From Streblospio benedicti (taxonomy: Eukaryota > Annelida > Polychaeta > Spionida > Spionidae), in NCBI GenBank assembly GCA_019095985.1, contig CM032661.1:10947453-11011452 (forward strand): 64,000 bases of DNA, in the 5' to 3' direction. The translations under genes and the position numbers were made by a program. Shown piece by piece: positions 22,881 through 33,850 of the stretch (positions are counted from its first letter, which is position 1; each line of letters opens with the position of its first letter). The notes under the pieces are model-generated. The model was not told where the DNA came from, did no database searches, and worked only from the letters and a program-made list of their open reading frames with translations.

Positions 22881-23204
22881 GATGGAAGGACACCAACCGG
22901 ACGTGCTCCCCAGACTCTGCCCCCCCCAATCTGGAAGATCTGCACCCAGTCTACGCTCCATAAGGACGGGTATGTCGTGCAGATTAAGCACCCCTCAAAA
23001 ACACAAGAGGAGGAGAGCACCACAGGATATCTCTCAACCTCTATGCCTCTCCCACGATGATCTACCCGTGCCCAGGGCCGCTGGCCCGGCACCTGTGGCG
23101 AAACATGGCTTGCATTATTTTAAGGCACCTCATGTGTGAGTCGCAGAAAATTGTATGTGTCCACAGATGATGCTGGCAGCTTAGCAGACCTAAGACGGCG
23201 TTGG

Positions 23205-24460
23205 ACGCCTTGGACGGAGTCCGTGGTCCCGACACCGTCCAAGGTCTAAAATTTAAAAATCAAGAAAAAATGTCCATTCCTGGCGGAGTAGAAGTGACAC
23301 CGCAGGTGAAATAATAACAGCTCAATCGAAATATGCACCGCCGGCACCGACAGACGTCTACTGCGGCGTGACGGCAGACAGAGTGGACACTATTCTTGGC
23401 GCGGATAGCTCTTGCGGCATACACCGCCGTACAGCGGCGCTGAACGACGTTCATTTTACGTCAGACGGAAACAGACGGAGTCCGTCGGTGCCAAATACCG
23501 CTTCGCGTGGCGACCAACGAACTCAAAAAGATTAAAGGAAATTTAAGCAATAATCCCCATCCACGCGGAATTGTTACGCGGCGTGAAAAATCCACTTCTC
23601 CAGAGAAGTGGTGGGACACCGCACAATTTTTGCTCTCGGCGTTGATGCGGAGATAGCATGGAGCATGTTTTCGCACCGCATGTGTCCGCTGGGTGACGCG
23701 TCGGGGCCATCCGGCGCCGTCGACCTATTTGACAATGAAAGTGTTAATTTTCCCAATTTTTCGTCTTTTTTACAGACTCTGTCATTTTTTCGCATAAATA
23801 TTTACGCGGCGTGGCCACTCTAACAGGGGTGTTACGGAGACAGAGTTGTTAAGAACCCCTATAACCCCCCAATTAGCCTGGGCGCGGAGTCGGCTATCCG
23901 TGGCCATTTTCAGTCAAAGAATTGGCTAAGTGCGAAAGAACAGGGAAAATATCCCTAATTTAACCCTTTCTTTTTGGGTCCCCACCTGCGGCCTCCTTCG
24001 GCGTTTCGCGGCGCCTTGCGTTGTTGACATGACACCGGTTTGCACTCCGTGTCCAGCTCTGTGTGCTTGTCAAGCTCCACGAGACACCACTTCTTGGGAG
24101 AAGTTATTTTTCACGCTGTGTCCACCACTTCTCACCTATTGATAGGCATTGATTCAATTGTCTTTGATCTTTCCAATATACAGACCAGGCTGTGTGATTC
24201 CGAGAAACACTGTTAGATGTCAACACAGATATCATGAGGGGCCTGACACACTCCACCTTGGACATCGCCCAACATCTTCGCAGAGCTGTCTTAAAATACG
24301 AGCGGTGGGGGGCCAGACGCGGTGTTTCACCGTCAGCCGCGCCATGTCATTTTTCACTCACACGGCGTGAGATTTGATGAGGCACCACATTTTTACAAAT
24401 ATCTCTCTATAGCCGCGAGACAACGCGCCCACCCCGCGACACTGAAGCTGGATAATCTGT
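23205..24460. repeat. GC-rich repeat block with GACGGAGTCCGT motifs, copy 1
   Basis: Contains GGACGGAGTCCGTGG, GGAGTAGAAGTGAC and GCGCTGAACGACGTTC, all echoed at 32700-33350. Many CG dinucleotides and short palindromes. No intact gene. Likely a non-autonomous DNA element of unknown class. Confidence 0.6.
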
Positions 24461-24465
24461 GGTTA

Positions 24466-24562
24466 TCTATCAGCAGATGCTCGATGTATGAATTTTTATT
24501 GCCTGGAAATCCCTAGAATTTATGCGTCGAACATACGTCAAAACTAGTGGGATGCGGCCTTA
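24466..24562. mobile_element. Harbinger-like right end
   Basis: AGCAGATGCTCGATGTATG leads to CTAGTGGGATGCGGCCTT, the reverse complement of the left ends at 19371 and 26820, followed by AA of a possible TTA/TAA duplication. Its own left end was not identified. Confidence 0.6.
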
Positions 24563-26129
24563 AACACCACAGTAGAGCATCAAAATGAAGACTGGCCAAG
24601 GGCTTGGATCAAGTGGTCTTAAAATAGAGGGGTGATCTCTTTATTGACGTTTGCAATGTACTTTTTATGAAGACTGTAATAAATCATCTTATTAATTAAA
24701 GAGGTGGTGTCTTTATAGAGGTGGTCTTAATTGAAGGTTGTTATGTACACATGGCCAAATCGGCAAAGTGGTGTTAATGCTTTACTATTTGAACCCTTGT
24801 GACGTCTACGCCATCTTTACGACGCTGCGATGGCTGCCGCTAAACTCGCTGATAGACAGGCAACAGGACCATCATGAACTCCAGAAAGATAATGTGCATC
24901 ACTATCCTGTACATTTAATTAACCATTAACGATAACCCGCAGTCCTAACTAGTTAGGAGGACTTCATCGAACAAAGTGTCAAAATTAGCATAGTAATATA
25001 TGATCATATATAGATAATGAAATGTATTGAAATGTATGTGATCATTTGTTAAACCTGCATCATCGCTCTACCTTACCCCGCCTCGGCACCAAATAACAAA
25101 ACAAAAAACTGAGTGAAATTGAAAACAAAAAAGCTACAGCAACAAAAAACAACTAAAACAACTATACAATAAAACTCAAGCAAAAGTTGGAAAAAAACTA
25201 TCGCCCAATAAAAATCAACGTCACGCTTCCCGGTTCTAGGGGTTGCTAGCAGGGAGCAATGCTCATAAGCGGTTCGGAGAAAAGCAAAAAATAAACAATA
25301 AACAACTAATCAAATGAAGGTAATAAAAAGACACATGTAGGAAATTATTTAGCACACAGAAAGAGTATTTCTCTTCCGATTTCGTTTGTTTCCTCCCTGT
25401 ACTTTTCTTACCAGATAAATGTATAATTTCCGTATCGGTCAAAATACAAAATATTATAATTGAAAGTTTCATAGCGACAGTATCCTATTCATGTTTTATT
25501 ATAATTTGGTAAGATAAAGACAAAAGGGAAATGAATATTAAAATTACAATCATAATCTTAGTGACACAGACACCATTTTATATATCAGTATATTTACTCA
25601 CGCCTTGCCATAAAGATTTTCTTCGTTCCATGGCCATGGTGCCAATGTATACACCTCTGTAGCGAATATTCAAAAGTGTACTTTTTATCCTCCAACGTGT
25701 GACACCACAATCCTTCAATGTGTGGCACAGTTTATAAAAAAAGTCTATGCAATCACGTATACGTGTATTTTAATGTCTGCATAACCAAATGGAATGTTTC
25801 CTATCCGTTTTTCTAATGAAGAGGTTAGCCATAGCATGGTAAATATGTAAAAATAATATTCCATAGTCAATGATATATCATTTAAGAGCATTAATACCTT
25901 TAGTATGCAAACAAAAGAGTTGAATTAATGGGAACAATGCCATTCAATCGTGTTTATATGTATATTGATTGGGAATTAAGCTCTTTTTTGCAACTTAGAG
26001 GTCAACCTCAAAATACATTATTGGCTTTAAAAGCCTCTTATTGTTGAGGATCCTGATCACTTGGCAAGCGTTGTCCTAACAGATCTCTACAGATTACCAT
26101 GGAATTTGATTGCATGGGTGTGCTCATGT
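24563..26129. other. no gene seen
   Basis: AT-rich. Near 24700 GAGGTGGTCTTAATTGAAGG resembles 3435-3465, probably a small dispersed repeat. No exon, RNA gene or clear terminal inverted repeat was found. Confidence 0.5.
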
Positions 26130-26360
26130 ACTCGAGTAATTAGACAATCGTACTCGTGACCAGAAGGCCATGGGTTCATTTCGCAGGCTGGTCTGGTGGT
26201 GACTACATACATTTAGCAAACCTATCCCTAACTAGTTGCATACTGCTTCTTGACACCTGAGAGTACACATTGAATAAGTACAGGGGGGGGGGCGAAAGTT
26301 AACACTTAATATGAGTGTTTGACACTTTGAAAGTGTGCTGTGGGACACCCAGGGGCTGGC
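26130..26360 (+). mobile_element. tRNA-derived SINE, sister of the 17-kb copy
   Basis: CTCGTGACCAGAAGGCCATG, a worn B box (GGGTTCATTTCGC, about 26171-26183) and GGTCTGGTGGTG follow the same order as the SINE at 17011-17345. The A-box region is poorly conserved. Confidence 0.65.
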
Positions 26361-26819
26361 AAAGACAATTGATTGTATGACAAGGAACCCAATAAACTGG
26401 CGTAGATAGTACGTCTACTGGGAATAAGAATAGTAAGCTATAAAACCCATACATTTACATTTATACTCATACACATACATACACAAATTCCAGTATATCA
26501 GCAGGCAGGTAAAAATACTCCCCAAAGCATTTGATCTTCTTAGCTGGAGTGGTTTATTCAAGTTGCCTAAGGCACATGCTGGCCCCATTATGTTCACAAT
26601 ACCTTTTTTTAGAGAAATTAGGAGAGGGGTGCAACCAAGGGACTTCCATGGGTTTCGTTAGTCTCGGACTGCCAGACCAACAACACTGCTAGCTAATTAG
26701 TTTAGAAGGGCAGCAATGATATATCAGACTATACGATTAATCGCTCGTTCAGGAACTAGCAGACAATAATCGGTTGAAATTTTGAATATCGCCATGCAAT
26801 GAGGGTGGCTTTTTCTTAA

Positions 26820-27344
26820 AGCCGCGTCCCACTGCTTCCGGCGCACTGGGAACTTACTGGGAACTTACGCCCAGCTGATAAAAATCCGTCGGATAACCAG
26901 ATTTTTTCATCTACGCTAAGCATATGCCGACTACACCGACCCTACGTCGACCTCACGTTCGTTTTACGCTGCACGTGCATGTGACGCTCGTGTGACGCTC
27001 GCCGCCAGTACGCCGACAAAATATTTCCAGGAAGATTATCGATCGGTCCATTCTTTTACGCCGCCAATACTTTGGGCTGCTCAAAACATCGAAAGCGTAA
27101 ACGGCATATGCCGATCGATAATCGATTGATTTTTTTTACGTTGGGTGTACGCTACACATAAGCTGAACATACGCTACACATGCGCTGAGCATACGCAGCA
27201 TATTGGTAGCGGATGGTGGGCAGATGCTCGGCAGATGATAACGTTGGCTTGGGCACCTTGAGCGTACGATGGCATACATTCAGCGTAGCTTCAGCAGACG
27301 CTCAACGTATGTTCAGCGGTTAGCAGACAGTGAACGCAAGGTCA
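26820..27344. mobile_element. Harbinger-like MITE copy C
   Basis: Begins AAGCCGCGTCCCACTG after TTA and has the same internal motif set as copy B (GATTATCGATCGGTCC, GAAAGCGTAAACGGCATA, CAGTGAACGCAAGGTCAG). It is cut off at 27344, where the next element begins. Confidence 0.7.
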
Positions 27345-28730
27345 GTACTATAGGGCTTTTAGGGTGAAAAAACCCTTGACGTCAAAGTAATTGCAACATA
27401 ATGTTTAACGATTGATATGTTTTTCAAAACCTGTCTTCTGTAACATACTAAAAGTCTCCAAAAATCAACCCTCTGTAGGTATTAGTAATTTGCTGGTTTC
27501 CATGGCAACGTCATGGAAAATACTGCAAAAAGTAAGAATATAAAACATTTCATATAATTTAAACTATCTTAGCAACATATATGTATGATACCTCATTTGA
27601 AAGCTCTTGTACTCATCTATCAGACACACATAACAAATATGTAAATTTTTTAATTAGTATTCATCTAATTTGCATAAATGTGAATTTTTTTTCGGAATTT
27701 TAATAAAATCAACTTACGAAGTTTTTTTTGAAAAGCTACTCTTCATGAAATTGAGATTTTTATTATTTCATATCGTTGCCTAATTATTTGGACATGTGCA
27801 CAACAAATTTGGGATGGATTGAAAAAAAAACTTTGGATTTTACAAGTGATTTATGATAACATAACGACATTCAGTTTTGAACCAAAAATGACAGATTGTG
27901 GAATGAGGAGTTTATATTGATCATATTTTTTTTATCATTTTAGTGTCAATTTCATCAAAATGAAAATATATGTACATGTACATTGCTTTATTATATTAGT
28001 CTTCTTCATTGTCAACATCATCATAATCATCATCACCATCAAGTGTCATCTCTACATGCTGGCCATTGGTGCAGCTAACGCCTCTACACTCTCCACAGGC
28101 AGAACTACATTCCAATCCATGTCGCCTACATGTACATCTTCCGCTACCACAACCTCTGCAACGGTGCCAAATATGTATTTATGTGTACCAATCTGAAGAT
28201 TTTACAGACTCATCAATGGATTCCTTTCAACCACTCAAATTCAAAGTGAATTTTGACGTAAACCTCAATGTATAGAACTGAAACTTTATTCACATTGTAT
28301 CAGGACCACTAAAATAAGAAATTAGTTATCACACACAATTTTACTGATTACAATCTAACCTTTACAACAGCGTATGATATCATTGCACAATAAGTAGCTT
28401 TACATGAGAAAAATAAACGTAAAAAATGTCCTTTCTAGTGTGAGCAAAGCTAGAGTAGGTCAGCATGGATGGGTGGATTGTAGAATCGACCCCAATAAAA
28501 TTAGGTCAATTAAACTCTTAATTGACCCGGGCTTAAGCTAGGTACGTCTCACGCTCGGATTCTCCTACATTTGTTACGTCATTTATGTCCATTACGAAGA
28601 TGTGTATATCCTGTACGCATAAACAAGTCCATGAAGCGGGAACAGCCCACAGAACAGTATAAGTGGTTGAAGCAACAACAAGTAGGAACCAGCAACACTA
28701 TTATTGATCTCACATCATATTAAGGTGAAT

Positions 28731-28902
28731 ATGGCCTTGTGCACTCCTGTCTATGGGTACATTGTATGTTACTCTTGGGAGGACACAATTCGGCTTGTGC
28801 CGTGTTCTGAAAGCCATCACCACCAGCACCAGTGTGAGTTCCACCTGGTAGCCATCAACCTGGTACCTGGAGGACTCAGTGGAGGAGACCCCATAGTCTC
28901 AG
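28731..28902 (+). CDS. candidate first exon inside the 4.7-kb element
   Basis: ATG opens 57 codons beginning MALCTPVYGYIVCYSWED, His-rich in the middle (ESHHHQHQCEFHL), ending at a GT donor (28903) after VPGGLSGGDPIVS. A purine-rich transcribed-like leader precedes it. Phase does not join simply to the next open segment, so the gene model is uncertain. No family recognised. Confidence 0.35.
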
Positions 28903-28997
28903 GTACATATTAATAATGAGGATAAAGCATTGAGAGTGTCTCAACCCTGAACGTTGGCTGACTCTATTCTAACTGATGCTATTGTGCTCACCACAGG

Positions 28998-29252
28998 GTG
29001 AGAGACAAGGCGTTCGTGAAATGCAAACCGCCAATGAACAGGAAACATTGGATTATAAACCAGTGAGCCACGGAGATGATGCTTTGTTGGATTCAAACAG
29101 GCAAATCAGTGTACAACAAGGCCACCGTACTCGTGTAACAGTGAGCTCGGACAGGTCCTCGCCAGTCCCACCTAGCCGGAGTGCTCTGACTCCATCATCT
29201 TCCCCTCAAGGCAGACGCCCTATCCATGTTACACCGAGCCCGGTAGGTTTTG
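28998..29252 (+). CDS. candidate exon, Ser/Pro/Arg-rich
   Basis: Open from an acceptor CTCACCACAG to a GT after ACACCGAGCCCG. Polar, low-complexity: RTRVTVSSDRSSPVPPSR then SALTPSSSPQGRR. It looks like a disordered protein linker. Lies between other coding-like segments of the 4.7-kb element. Confidence 0.35.
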
Positions 29253-29555
29253 ACTGGACCCACTAAACCTTGCCATAAACAAACGTTTTGAAGGACCACT
29301 CAGCAAGCAGTAAATTGGAATTAATTATTAAGACCCCTGCAAGTGCTGGAGTAACCCTCTGGGCTACCTCTGGTTAACTTGCTGGATTGCCATGAACCGA
29401 TAACTATTTCTAGTAATGAGCAGATGACCCAAGAGTAACCTGACATACATCGAGCTACTCTTGTGGACCTGTCTGACATGGATGGGGCTTGCAACTTAAG
29501 TGTACTTTCCTCATCTGTCAGGGTATGGCACTAAAACCAGACCTCCGGTAGTAGT

Positions 29556-30161
29556 ATGCTGGCAACAGCACCTTCTGAAACGGCTTGTCTCTGGGATGTG
29601 TTGGGACTGCTACATTTGTTAGATTCCGGAGCTTCAAATCTCACAAACAGTGCACTCCAACATGTTGATTCCAGAGCTGCAGATTCCCGGAACCCTGTTC
29701 AAACTTCATCTTTCAGAGCCACTGGTCTCCACAGCAATTTTGGATTGTCACCTTCGAGAGCTTTAATGCTCGGGACCAGTACAATTCACTCAGCTGATCC
29801 CGGAGTACCACCAGACTTTCTGAACAACATGCTGTACCAGCCTTCAGGGACTTCCATGTTTCAGAACAACGATAGGAGACACTCCTCTGTATCTCTGGAG
29901 CTCCTTACCAGCTACATCAACTCTCGAGCCTCTGAGCTCCGTAACATTCTGAGGCTGTTGAGCTCCGGGACAGCCATACTCGTTCTGGAACAGTACAGCC
30001 CATTCCGCAGAACTGGAGCTCCAGAACGGGAACACTTCCTAAGACTTGGGGTTCCAGAACACTGGGAACATGACTATTCTTTCAGAAGTAAAGCTTTACA
30101 GGTACAGAACTGTAATTATGGAACACCTTTCACTACTCAACAAGAGACATGGTGCTGGTGA
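29556..30161 (+). CDS. 201-codon ORF of degenerate repeats inside the 4.7-kb element
   Basis: The longest uninterrupted + strand frame in the window. The DNA is a patchwork of near-palindromic 9-10-mers (TTCCGGAGC, TTCCAGAAC, CTCCGGGAC), giving a Ser/Leu/Arg-rich translation such as SLELLTSYINSRASELRNI. Possibly a repetitive regulatory or structural DNA stretch that happens to be open. The minus strand is partly open too, so protein coding is not certain. Confidence 0.3.
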   Translation: MLATAPSETACLWDVLGLLHLLDSGASNLTNSALQHVDSRAADSRNPVQTSSFRATGLHSNFGLSPSRALMLGTSTIHSADPGVPPDFLNNMLYQPSGTSMFQNNDRRHSSVSLELLTSYINSRASELRNILRLLSSGTAILVLEQYSPFRRTGAPEREHFLRLGVPEHWEHDYSFRSKALQVQNCNYGTPFTTQQETWCW

Positions 30162-30326
30162 TGTGGTCGGTACTTCCCTGAAATGCGTACCCTGGATCGA
30201 TCCACCACTGTACACGTTGCATTGACTGATTCACAGCAACATTGCAGAGCAATCAGTCACTAAGAAAACATCTGAGGCCGTGAACCGGCCACTGCTGTGC
30301 CCCTGGTACCCACTACTATTACACCC

Positions 30327-30688
30327 AGAGTTAGACATAAGTGGTAGACCTATAGCCCTGGTCTAACTAAAAACTAGCTGGTCTACCAACATTTACCAGT
30401 AGATAGACTTATGGTCTACCTGGTTTTGGCAGGTGCATCATGTAGAAATTTAATAAAAAAATTACTCTTGTCTAACAATCATTTGAATCGTCATGCTTAT
30501 TTCAACAAACACAGAGAATTATGTCATTATTTATTGTCAGTGTAAATGTGTTTTTTTTATCAAACTATCCACCTCCTTTTCATGGCAGTCATCTAAATGC
30601 CGGGCTACCTGATTTTGAGCAGGTCTACCTGATATCTAAACTTGGTAGACCTATGTCTACTGCCTTAACAGTCCTCATGTCCAACTCT
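30327..30688. mobile_element. nested MITE, 362 bp
   Basis: Ends AGAGTTAGACATAAG and, reversed, AGAGTTGGACATGAG. GGTAGACCTA and GGTCTACC recur several times inside in both orientations. It interrupts the coding-like segment whose right part (from 30690) is homologous to 22400 onward. No clear target duplication. Confidence 0.72.
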
Positions 30689-30699
30689 GCTACGCATGT

Positions 30700-31025
30700 T
30701 CTAGATGTTGAAGGTTTTATGGCACTCGATGTCACCCAGACCCCCACACGTCCAGCCACACCTGGTACCCTATTCAATGTGCTGATCTGCTGCTGATCAG
30801 GAATGCTGATCAGGACACATAGGCCCAAGCTAGGTTTCTTCACTCCCCCACTATGCGCTACCTTGGCAGTATAGCAGGGTTTGAACCTGGTACCTTGGAT
30901 GAGCTGTCATGTGTCTAGGTTGGACACCAGGGTCCTCGGGCGTGAGTGTTGTCAGTGCACACTGTACAACAACTCATGCTAGAAGAGCTTAAGACACATA
31001 AGGTTGACCTTCAACACAGTTGTTC
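30700..31025 (+). pseudogene. anonymous coding-like repeat, copy 2
   Basis: Encodes ALDVTQTPTRPATPG, then RYLGSIAGFEPGTLDEL (about 30861) and VLSVHTVQQLMLEELKTHK. It aligns by eye with 22411-22760 (copy 1). Broken frames; unrecognised family. Confidence 0.5.
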
Positions 31026-31940
31026 TACTACACATAGCGGCGAGGTTGTGCTGTATGCAACATATTTATAGACATGGAAGGACGAAGTCCTGCCACCCGC
31101 AAGTGACGTCATGGACACCTATGATGATGAGCCCAATAGGCTTCCAGATCAGACAATAGCTCCCCCATGGTTTTGGGTTTATTCTTGAGTGTTTGGGACC
31201 CCATATACAAGATGTGTTTGATGATATATGCAATGTGTAACATACCATTTAAAAGGATAGATTATTCTCTTTACAGTGATGCATATAGAATATTTCTAAC
31301 TCTTATTAATATAGGGAAATCGTTAATTATACAATTGTGTCTTACAGGCACTCGTCATTGAAAAAACAATGAAATAATACTCTCTAATTTTCAGCTTACA
31401 TTTAATCCCAGAGACATAAATCTTCCATTTGGGCAATGTATTATATTATATATACCAGACAAATGCTTAAGATTGTGAGATAAACCAAAGAAACAACGAA
31501 CAAATGCCACAGAGAGAATACCAAAGAAAGCTACAGATGCTTATATGTTGTAATGCATATTGCATCTGAGTCTTGTCACGTTAAATAAACTTCTAATAGA
31601 TATGCATACAGTTTTGCTTTTGCTTCAAAATACCACTATGAGAACATCAATTATCTTTACATCTGTCTGACAGTGGAATCCATTATATTTTATGTTGTTT
31701 CTATATCTTTATTACATTATTTCTTATTCAATTGGTTAAAATACCATAATAAAAATAAAATGTAGATACAAATTTAATTTGTAACAATCCAACTATACAT
31801 AAAATAATAAATGATTACATAACAAAGATATATTTGTTTTATACATAACGTTTTTTGCCACTGGAGACCATTGAAGGCAACTGTATGCTGTGTGCATTAT
31901 GTACAAATATCATATTTCTTTTAATTACTGTAGCTCATCT
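31026..31940. other. AT-rich right interior of the 4.7-kb element
   Basis: No coding signal. TAAATAAA and several TATA-like runs but no organised promoter or terminator could be supported. Confidence 0.45.
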
Positions 31941-32087
31941 ATCTGAGGGGTGATTTTTGGAGACTTTTAGAAATGAGTAGCTGTGCTATGCATCTATCCA
32001 TTAAAACATTAAAACATTATGTTGCAATTACTTTGACGTCATTTTTCTTCTACTCTGTACTAATAGGTTAGTAATCAAAGTACTAAG

Positions 32088-32579
32088 CTACTGAAGGGAG
32101 TGAACGAACAGAAGGCAACCACCAAAACGGCATGAAAACGGATGCCGTTTTGGTTTTGTGCTAAATTGGCTGGTACATTTCGTCATGGGGATTCCCCAAC
32201 AAAACGAATTGAAATAGAAAGATTTTAACTTTGAGGCTCGATTCATCGGTCGTCGTAAGATGGATTTGAACGGGAGGAATTGCACATTGTCCGCCTTGAC
32301 GCGCCCTTTCGAGTGACGTATAGTTCGTGTCTGTAGCAATAGAACTGGCAATACTACGACCTGAAACACCCCCCATATTAATGCGCAGATTGGGCCGGCA
32401 GCCGGGAATAATTGCAGGCGGCCTAGTGATTGCTGGTTCAACGATTTGTTAATGCGGTCAACATCCGGGAATGTGAACTCGCCATCCGTTGCTGGCTTAA
32501 AAATTATTACATATTTTGTTTCTTTCCCATCTGCCCCGTAACAGGACATTGTGAGTTGTATGCTGAACGTGATTTGCAC
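32088..32579 (-). CDS. unrecognised 163-codon ORF
   Basis: Minus strand, M near 32579. The first 60 residues look protein-like (SCYGADGKETKYVIIFK, ATDGEFTFPDVDRINKSLN), with no family recognised. The rest is Arg/Ser/Phe-rich. It lies between the 4.7-kb element and GC-rich block 2, so it is likely a transposon remnant rather than a host gene. Confidence 0.25.
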   Translation of the reverse strand: MQITFSIQLTMSCYGADGKETKYVIIFKPATDGEFTFPDVDRINKSLNQQSLGRLQLFPAAGPICALIWGVFQVVVLPVLLLQTRTIRHSKGRVKADNVQFLPFKSILRRPMNRASKLKSFYFNSFCWGIPMTKCTSQFSTKPKRHPFSCRFGGCLLFVHSLQ

Positions 32580-32699
32580 ATACTCAATGTTTAACGTTTG
32601 CTTATCGTGTTAGTAATCATCACGTGCTGAATTATTACATTTACAAGTGCCCCCAAACCGCTTTCCTCTTTGTCATTGTCACGTAGTAAGCTGTTAGAG

Positions 32700-33340
32700 T
32701 GAGCGTCGTTGGACGGAGTCCACGGTCCCGACGCCATCAAAGGACTAAAATTTAAAAATCGAGAAAAATTTTCCATTCCTGGTGGAGTAGAAGTGACGCC
32801 GCAGGCGAAATAATCCCCCTCGAGCACACACACCCGCCCCCCGGGACCTCCACTTCAATGGACTCAGACGGCGAGAAATTTAAGTACTGCGGTGTGTCAA
32901 ATGTGTATGGCGGCTTCAGTTGGAGTTAAATTATGAGCCCAGGCCAACTGATATTCGCCGTGACAACGCCAGACATCTTGGCTCCGCCATCAGCGTCAAA
33001 TGAAGAGTCATGGCTCCGCCAACGTCGTGATATATGTGGTCGCAATGCTCCATAAATCTCCGCAGTGGTCCGTCAACAGAGCTATCGAGGCTGCGCGGTC
33101 GGTGTGACATGGAGCGACAAAACAAAAAAATAAAATGGGGAAATTCCCAGCTGAGAGCAATGGAGGCCATTTGCGGCGTTGAACGACGTTCGACGAAGAT
33201 CGACGGAGTCCGTTGCCGCTGGGCGGACTCCGTCGTTTGGGTAAAATGGACACAGACGGTGCTTTTTACTCCATCGCGCTGAGGAAATTTCCATCACGCC
33301 GTGGCAAATTTGCCGACGGAGCATGCGCGGCGGTGCCTCG
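32700..33340. repeat. GC-rich repeat block with GACGGAGTCCGT motifs, copy 2
   Basis: Shares with 23205-24460 the segments TTGGACGGAGTCC, AAAGGACTAAAATTTAAAAA (copy 1 differs slightly), GGAGTAGAAGTGAC and GTTGAACGACGTTCG. The right side runs directly into a TATA box. Confidence 0.6.
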
Positions 33341-33350
33341 TATATAAAAG
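33341..33350 (+). promoter_or_regulatory. TATA box of a candidate promoter
   Basis: TATATAAAAG at the right edge of GC-rich block 2. The short ORF at 33725 lies downstream after a 5' UTR-like stretch. Most host promoters do not show such a strong TATA element, so this may be the promoter of the repeat itself. Confidence 0.45.
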
Positions 33351-33495
33351 CGATGTTTCGCAGTGTGGCCTTTCTCTCTGGACAAAGCAAGACACGTGAA
33401 AGATATATCTGTAGCATTTTCAATTTTAAGTTTGAATTGTGTTTATATATACGTTTTGGACACCAAATTGGATAATCCTATGGACACTATTAGTT

Positions 33496-33660
33496 AATAT
33501 GGATTTAATGAAATCATTTATGTCAATCTTGAAAAGGTTGTAATACTTTTGATTATTTTGCCGCTACTTTAACATCATTAATAAGCAATTAATATGGATT
33601 TAATGAAATCATTTATGTCAATCTTGAACAGTGTAATACTGTTGATTATTAGTTAACATT
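33496..33660. repeat. tandem repeat, 93-bp period, two units
   Basis: ATATGGATTTAATGAAATCA and the following 18 bases occur at 33498 and again at 33591, each followed by a TAATACT-TTGATTATT segment. It lies between the TATA box and the short ORF. Confidence 0.8.
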
Positions 33661-33724
33661 TAAAAAGTGCAAGTTAGTAATATTTGAAGTTTATAATTAT
33701 TTGAAGTTTCTAACAAGTATCAAC

Positions 33725-33850
33725 ATGACTAGAAAGACTCTGGGAACTCGTGTAAGAGGGGGAAGAGGGGGAAATAAGAAACCTTCTGTTATGTATCAAG
33801 TTGTAAAGTATATGTGCCTGGATTTGTATCACAGAAATAAAAGACCGTCA
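33725..33850 (+). CDS. small RGG-containing ORF
   Basis: ATG preceded by CAAC; encodes MTRKTLGTRVRGGRGGNKKP and about 20 more residues before a stop. An Arg-Gly-Gly stretch suggests a nucleic-acid-binding start of a longer protein. The Ty3/gypsy fossil begins close to its end, so the gene may have been cut. No family recognised. Confidence 0.3.

Larger units (their letters stand above)
27351..32056. mobile_element. 4.7-kb element with diverged inverted ends and unrecognised coding-like segments
   Basis: Bases 27377-27406 are a perfect 30-bp inverted match to 32012-32041. A second inverted match (AAAGTCTCCAAAAATCA) lies at the same 71-bp spacing on both sides (27448 and 31970), with weaker homology further in (around TTTCCATGGCAA). 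GTACTA flanks both ends (27345-27350, 32057-32062), a possible target duplication. Inside are coding-like segments at 28731-31025 and a nested MITE. No known transposase motif was recognised. The low similarity of the ends indicates an old insertion. Confidence 0.6.

Noticed and set aside
22652-23092. 146-codon minus-strand ORF
   Set aside because: Opposes the plus-strand coding-like repeat shared with 30.7-31.0 kb; best read as its shadow.
27960-28196. 78-codon ORF near the left of the 4.7-kb element
   Set aside because: The start is a low-complexity ATC repeat giving poly-Ile; no further support.
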